64,000 bases of DNA from Manis javanica (Eukaryota; Chordata; Mammalia; Pholidota; Manidae), in NCBI RefSeq assembly GCF_040802235.1, contig NC_133169.1, forward strand, positions 40,555,034-40,619,033, in the 5' to 3' direction. The stretch's first letter is position 1. Each line of letters opens with the position of its first letter. The position numbers and the translations under genes were made by a program. Shown in pieces: positions 59,172 through 64,000 of this stretch. Under the pieces are notes generated by a model. That model searched no databases. It had not been told where the DNA came from and was given only the letters and a program-made list of their open reading frames with translations.

Positions 59172-62100
59172 TTATACTCCACAGATGAGTGAAATCATTT
59201 GGTATTTGTCTTTCTCCACTTGGCTTATTTCACCGAGCATAATACCCTCTAGCTCCATCCATGTTGTTGCAGATGGTAGGATTTGTTTTATTCTTATGGC
59301 TGAGTAATATTCTGTTGTGTATATGTACCACATCTTCTTTATCCATTCATCTACTGATGGATACGTAGGTTGCTTCCATTTCTTGGCCATTGTAAATAGT
59401 GCTGTGATAAACATAGGGGTGCATCTGTCTTTTACAAACTAGAGTGCTGCATCCTTAGGGTAAATTCCTAGGAGTGGAATTCCTTGGTCAAATGGTAAGT
59501 GTATTTTGAGCATTCTGAGGAACCTCCATACTGCTTTCCACAATGGTAGAACTAATTTACATTCCCACCAGCTGTGTAGGATGGTTCACTTTTCTCCACA
59601 ACCTCGCCAGCATATGTTGTTGTTTGTCTTTTGGATGGTAGCCATCCTTACTGGTGTGAGGTGATATCTCATTGTGGTTTTAATTTGCATTTCTCTTATA
59701 ATTAGCGATGTGGAGCGTCTATTCATGTGTCTGTTGTCCATCTGTATTTCTTTTTTGGAGAACTGTCTGTTCAGCTCCTCTGAGCATTTTTTAATTGGAT
59801 TATTTGTTTTTTGTTTGTTGAGGTGGGTGAGCTTTTTATATATTTTGGATGTCGAGCCTTTATTGGATCTGTCATTTACAAATATATTCTCCCATACGGT
59901 AGGGTATCTTTTTGTTCTATTGATGGTGTCTCTTACTGTACAGAAGCTTTCAACTTAATATAGTCCCACTTGTTCATTTTTGCTTTTATTTTCCTTGCCT
60001 GGGGAGATATGTTCAAGAAGAGGTCACTCATGTTTATGTCTAAGAGATTTTTGTCTATGTTTTTTCTAAGAGTTTTATGGTTTCATTACTTACATTCAGG
60101 TCTTTGATCCATTTCAAATTTACTTTTGTGTATGGGGTTAGACAGTGGTCCAGTTTCATTCTCTTACATGTAGCTGTCCAGTTTTGCCAGCACCATCTGT
60201 TGAAGAAACTGTCATCTCCCCATTGTATGTCCATGGCTCCTTTATCAAATATTAATTGAGCATATATGTTTGGGTTAATGTCTGGAGTCTCTAATCTGTT
60301 CCACTGGTCTGTGGCTCTGTTCTTCTGCCAGTACCAAATTGTTTTGATTACTATGGCTTTGTAGTAGAGCTTGAAGTTGGGGAGTGAGATCCCCCCCACT
60401 TTATTCTTCCTTCTCAGGATTATTTTGCCTATTCAGGGTCTTTGGTGTTTCCATATGAATATTTCAACTATTTGTTCCAGTTCATTGAAGAATGTTGCTG
60501 GTAATTTGATAGGGTTTGCATCAAATCTGTATATTGCTTTGGGCAGGATGGCCATTTTGACGATATTAATTCTTCCTAGCCACGAGCATGGGATGAGTTT
60601 CCATTTGTTAGTGTCCCCTTCAATTTCTCTTAAGAGTGTCTTATAGTTTTCAGAGTATAGGTCTTTCACTTCTTTGGTTAGGTTTATTCCTAGGTATTTT
60701 ATTCTTTTTGATGCAATTGTGGATGGAGTTGTTTCCCTGATTTCTCCTTCTATTGGTTCATTGTTAGTGTATAGGAAAGCCACAGATTTCTGTGATTTAA
60801 TTTTGTATCCTGCAACTTTGCTGTATTCTGATATTAGTTCTAGTAGTTTTGGAGGTGAGTCTTTAGGGTTTTTTATGTACAATATCATGTCATCTAGAAA
60901 TAGTGTCAGTTTCACTTTTTCTTTACCAATCTGGATTCCTTGTATTTCTTTGCTTTGTCTAATTGCCATGGCTAGGACCTCCAGTACTATGTTGAATAAC
61001 AGTGGGGAGAGTGGGAATCCATATTTTGTTACCGATCTCAGAGGAAAAGCTTTCTGCTTCTCGCCATTCAGAATGATGTTGACTGTGGGTTTATCATATA
61101 TAGCCTTTATTATGTTGAGGTACATGCCCTCTATCTCCTTTTTTGCTGAGAGTTTTTTTTATCATGAATGTATGTTGAATTTTGTCAAATGCTTTTTCAG
61201 CATCTATGGAGTTGATCATGTGGTTTTTGTCTTTCTTTTTGTTGATGTGGTGGATGATGTTGATGGATTTTCTAATGTTGTACCACCCTTGCATCCCTGG
61301 GATGAATCCCACTGGGTCATGGTGTATGATCCTTTTGATATATTTTTGTATTTGGTTTGCTAATATTTTATTGAGTATTTTTGCATCTACATTCATCAGG
61401 GATATTGGTCTGTATTTTTCTTTTTTGGTGGGGCCTTTGCCTGGTTTTGTTATTAGGGTGATGTTGGCTTCATAGAATGAGTTTGGGAGTATTCCCTCCT
61501 CTTCTATTTTTTGGAAAACTTAAAGGAGTATAGGTACTATATCTTCTCTGTATGTCTAATAAAATTCCAAAGTAAATCCGTCTGGCCCGGGTTTTGTTCT
61601 TGGGTAGTTTTTTGATTGCCATTTCAATTGCTTTGCTCGTAATTGGTTAGTTTAACTTTTTGGTTTCTTCCTTGGTCAGTCTTGGAAGGTTGTATTTTTC
61701 TAGGAAGTTGTCCATTTCTTCTAGGTTTTCCAGCTTGTTAGCATATAGGTTTCCATGGTGGTCTTTAATAATTCTTTGTATTTCTGTGGAGTCTGTCGTG
61801 ATTTTTCCATTGTCATTTCTGATTCTGTTGATGTGTGTTGATTCTCTTTTTCTCTTAATAAGTTTGGCTAGAGGCTTATCTATTTTGTTTATTTTCTCAA
61901 AGAACCTACTCTTGGTTTCATTGTTTTTTTCTATTGTTTTAGTCTTCTCTATTTTGTTTATTTCTTCTCTAATCTTTATTATGTCCCTCCTTCTGCTTAC
62001 TTTAGTCCTCATTTGTTCTTCTTTTTCCAGTTTTGATAATTGTGTTGTTAGACTATACATTTGTGATTGTTCTTCCTTCTTTAAGTGTGCTTGGATTGCC

Positions 62101-62990
62101 ATACGCTTTCCTCTTAAGACTGCTTTAACTGAGTCCCACAGCAGTTGGGGCTTTGTGTTGTTGTTGTCATTTGTTTCCATATAGTCCTTGATCTCTAATT
62201 TAATTTGTTTGTTGATCCACTGATTATTTAGGATAGTGTTTTTAAGCCTCCATGTGTTTGTGATCCTTTTTGTTTTCTTTGTAGAATTTATTTCTGCTTT
62301 TATAACTTTGTGTTCAGAAAAGTTGGTTGGTAAAATTTCAATCTTTTGGAATTTACTGAGGCTCTTTTTTGTGAGCTAGTATGTGGTCTATTCTGGAGAA
62401 TGTTCCATGTGCATTGAGAAGAATGTGTATCCTATTTCTTTTGGATGTAGAGTTATATAGATGTCTATTAGGTCCATTTGTTCTAGAGTGTTGTTCAGTG
62501 CCTCCGTGTCCTTACTTAATTTATGCCCAGTGGATCCATCCTTTTGGGTGAGTGGCGTGTTGAAGTCTCCTAAAATGAATGCATTGCAGTCTATTTCCTC
62601 TTTTAGTTTTGTTAGTATTTGTTTCACTTATGCTGGTGCTCCTGTGTCAGGTGCGTATATATTTAGAATGGTTATATCCTATTGTTGGACTGGGCCCTTT
62701 ATCATTATGTCCTTCTTTACCTCTTGATACTTTCTTAGTTTTGAAGTCTATTTTGTCTGATACTAGTACTGCAACCCCTGCTTTCTTCTCTCAGCTGTTT
62801 GCCTGAAATATGTTTTTCCATCCCTTGACTTTTAGTCTGTGCATGTCTTTGGGTTTGAGGTAAGTTTCTTGTAAGCAGCATATAGATGGGTTTTGCTTTT
62901 TTATCCATTCTGTTACTCTGTGTCTTTTGATTGGTGCATTCAGTCCATTTACATTTAGGTTGACTTTGATAGATCTGTACTTATTGCCAT
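59172..62990 (-). pseudogene. LINE-1 ORF2 (endonuclease and RT), frameshifted
   Basis: Length from the ATG at 62990 to the TAG/TGA-type stop at 59172 is about 1,273 codons, the usual ORF2 size. The frame starts in the endonuclease (NGLNAPIKRH and later DFNTPL at about 62570), runs through the linker and RT (catalytic FLDD at 60900-60889, instead of FADD/YADD) and ends with the CWEC-type C-terminal domain region and a final MWYIYTTEYYSAI segment at 59330-59290. Surviving frames at 62627-62388, 62180-61647, 61396-61094, 61125-60433, 60399-60055 and 59414-59172 lie in different phases, so at least three frameshifts and several stops separate them. Confidence 0.85.
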
Positions 62991-63305
62991 TGTAGGCTTT
63001 AGATTCATGGTTACCAAAGGTTCAAGGTTAGCTTCTTTAGTATATTACTGCCTAAATTAGCTCGCTTATTGAGCTGTTATATACAGTATCTGGAGATTCT
63101 TTTCTTCTCTCCCTTCTTATTCCTCTTCCTCCATTCTTTATATGTTGGTTGTTTTATTCTGTGCTCTTTCGTGTTTCCTTTAACTGCTTTTAGCAGGTAG
63201 TTGATTTTACTTTTTTGCCTTTAGTTAGTATTTGGTTGGTCTTCTTTCTTTGATGTGATTTTATTTTCTCTCGTGACATCTGTTTAGTCTTAGGAGTGCT
63301 TCCAT

Positions 63306-63999
63306 CTAGTATAGTCCCTCTAAAATACCCTGTTGAGGTGGTTTGTGGGAAGCAAATACCCTCAACTTTTGCTTTTCTGGGAATTGTTTAATCCTTCCTT
63401 CATATTTAAATAATAATTGTTCTGGATACTGTATCCTTGGTTCATGGCCCTTCTGTTTCATTGCATTAAATATATCATGCCATTCTCTTCTGGCCTGTAA
63501 AGTTTCTGTTGAGAAGTCTGATGATAGCCTGATAAGTTTTCCTTTATAGGTGACCTTTTTCTCTCTAGCTGCCTTTAAAAGCCTGTCCTTGTCCTTGATC
63601 TTTGCCATTTTAATTATTATGTGTCTTGGTGTTGTCCTCCTTGGGTCCTTTCTGTTGGGAGTTCTGTGTATTTCCATGGTCTGTTCGATTATTTCTTCCC
63701 CCAGTTTGGGGAAGTTTTCAGCAATTATTTCTTCAAAGAGACTTTCTATCCCTTTTTCTCTCTCTTCTTCTTCTGGTACCCCTATAATATGGATATTGTT
63801 CCTTTTGTAGTGGTCACACAGTTCTCTTAATATTGTTTCATTCCTGGAGATCCTTTTATCTCTCTCTGTGTCAGCTTCTATGTATTCCTGTCCTCTGGTT
63901 TCTATGCCATCAATGGCCTCTTGCATCTTATCCATTCTGCTTATAAATCCTTCCAGAGTTTGTTTCACTTCCGTAATCTCCTTCCTGGCATCTGTGATC
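63306..63999 (-). CDS. LINE-1 ORF1, partial at the window edge
   Basis: Open from the window edge to the stop at 63306-63308, so at least 230 residues. ORF1p is the RNA-binding, trimeric nucleic-acid chaperone of the L1 ribonucleoprotein. The visible part begins in the coiled coil (heptad-like EGFISRMDKMQEAIDGIE region), then the RRM-like domain with the LRELCDHYKRNNIHIIGVPE block, and the C-terminal domain with RPRHIIIK-like residues, YKGKLIRLSSDFS and a QARREWHDIFNAMKQKG block. The N-terminus and true start lie outside the window, and the frame's first in-window start-like codon is GTG and is not meaningful. Confidence 0.85.
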   Translation of the reverse strand, partial: ITDARKEITEVKQTLEGFISRMDKMQEAIDGIETRGQEYIEADTERDKRISRNETILRELCDHYKRNNIHIIGVPEEEEREKGIESLFEEIIAENFPKLGEEIIEQTMEIHRTPNRKDPRRTTPRHIIIKMAKIKDKDRLLKAAREKKVTYKGKLIRLSSDFSTETLQARREWHDIFNAMKQKGHEPRIQYPEQLLFKYEGRIKQFPEKQKLRVFASHKPPQQGILEGLY

Positions 64000-64000
64000 T

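Larger units (their letters stand above)
58820..64000 (-). mobile_element. Young LINE-1, minus strand, runs off the window
   Basis: A single L1 insertion with a T-rich start (the poly-A tail, plus 58820-58842), 3' UTR to 59171, ORF2 to 62990, a 315-bp spacer and ORF1 to the window edge. At least 5.18 kb is present; the 5' UTR should lie outside. ORF1 is open to the edge, whereas ORF2 has frameshifts and stops, so the copy is recent but cannot move by itself. Confidence 0.9.

Noticed and set aside
60674-61363. 229-codon plus frame
   Set aside because: It is antisense to the RT part of the young L1 ORF2.
1-64000. CRISPR arrays, bacterial operons or riboswitches
   Set aside because: The window is mammalian nuclear DNA, and the tandem repeats found do not have spacer-repeat structure.

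Overview
This window is eukaryotic nuclear DNA from a placental mammal. It is AT-rich and gene-poor, full of LINE-1 copies and endogenous retroviruses (ERVs), and it contains olfactory receptor (OR) genes whose coding region lies in one exon. I saw none of the short interspersed elements that are frequent in carnivores, ruminants, horses or primates. The young L1 and a repeated ERV family seen at two places suggest Laurasiatheria, and a pangolin is my low-confidence guess.

Layout. Positions 1-1965 are an old plus-strand L1 tail. An intact OR lies on the minus strand at 3798-4724. A long AT-rich spacer with L1 and LTR fragments follows. An OR fragment (12914-13165) and a more complete OR pseudogene (25559-26480) look like relatives and share upstream flanking sequence, so they are probably products of one duplication. 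Between and after them are ERV pieces (13721-14856), a 5' half of a plus-strand L1 (18110-21525), and two L1 pieces meeting tail to tail near 31920. From 34496 to 47813 there is a large minus-strand L1 field with three nested LTR insertions. An almost complete provirus (38890-45833) has two 249-bp LTRs, a tRNA-Phe-type primer-binding site, gag, protease, part of pol and env. A solo LTR sits inside its gag (43949-44368) and another lies beside it (46325-46666). A 254-bp inverted repeat lies at 47814-48737. The second intact OR is on the plus strand at 51979-52998, with a possible 5' non-coding exon at about 50530-50684. The right end has further L1 tails, a second copy of the env-bearing ERV family (57010-58818) and a young minus-strand L1 that runs off the window (58820-64000).

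The two intact ORs are the only host protein-coding genes I can support. Both would act as odorant-sensing GPCRs in olfactory neurons. The mixture of a family-2-like OR and family-14-like pseudogenes resembles the kind of OR cluster found at human 1q44, but that synteny is an inference.

The most unusual structure is the solo LTR inside gag. Compared with its relative at 46325, its TATA/polyadenylation core is replaced by a tRNA-Lys(CTT)-like sequence with recognisable A and B boxes.
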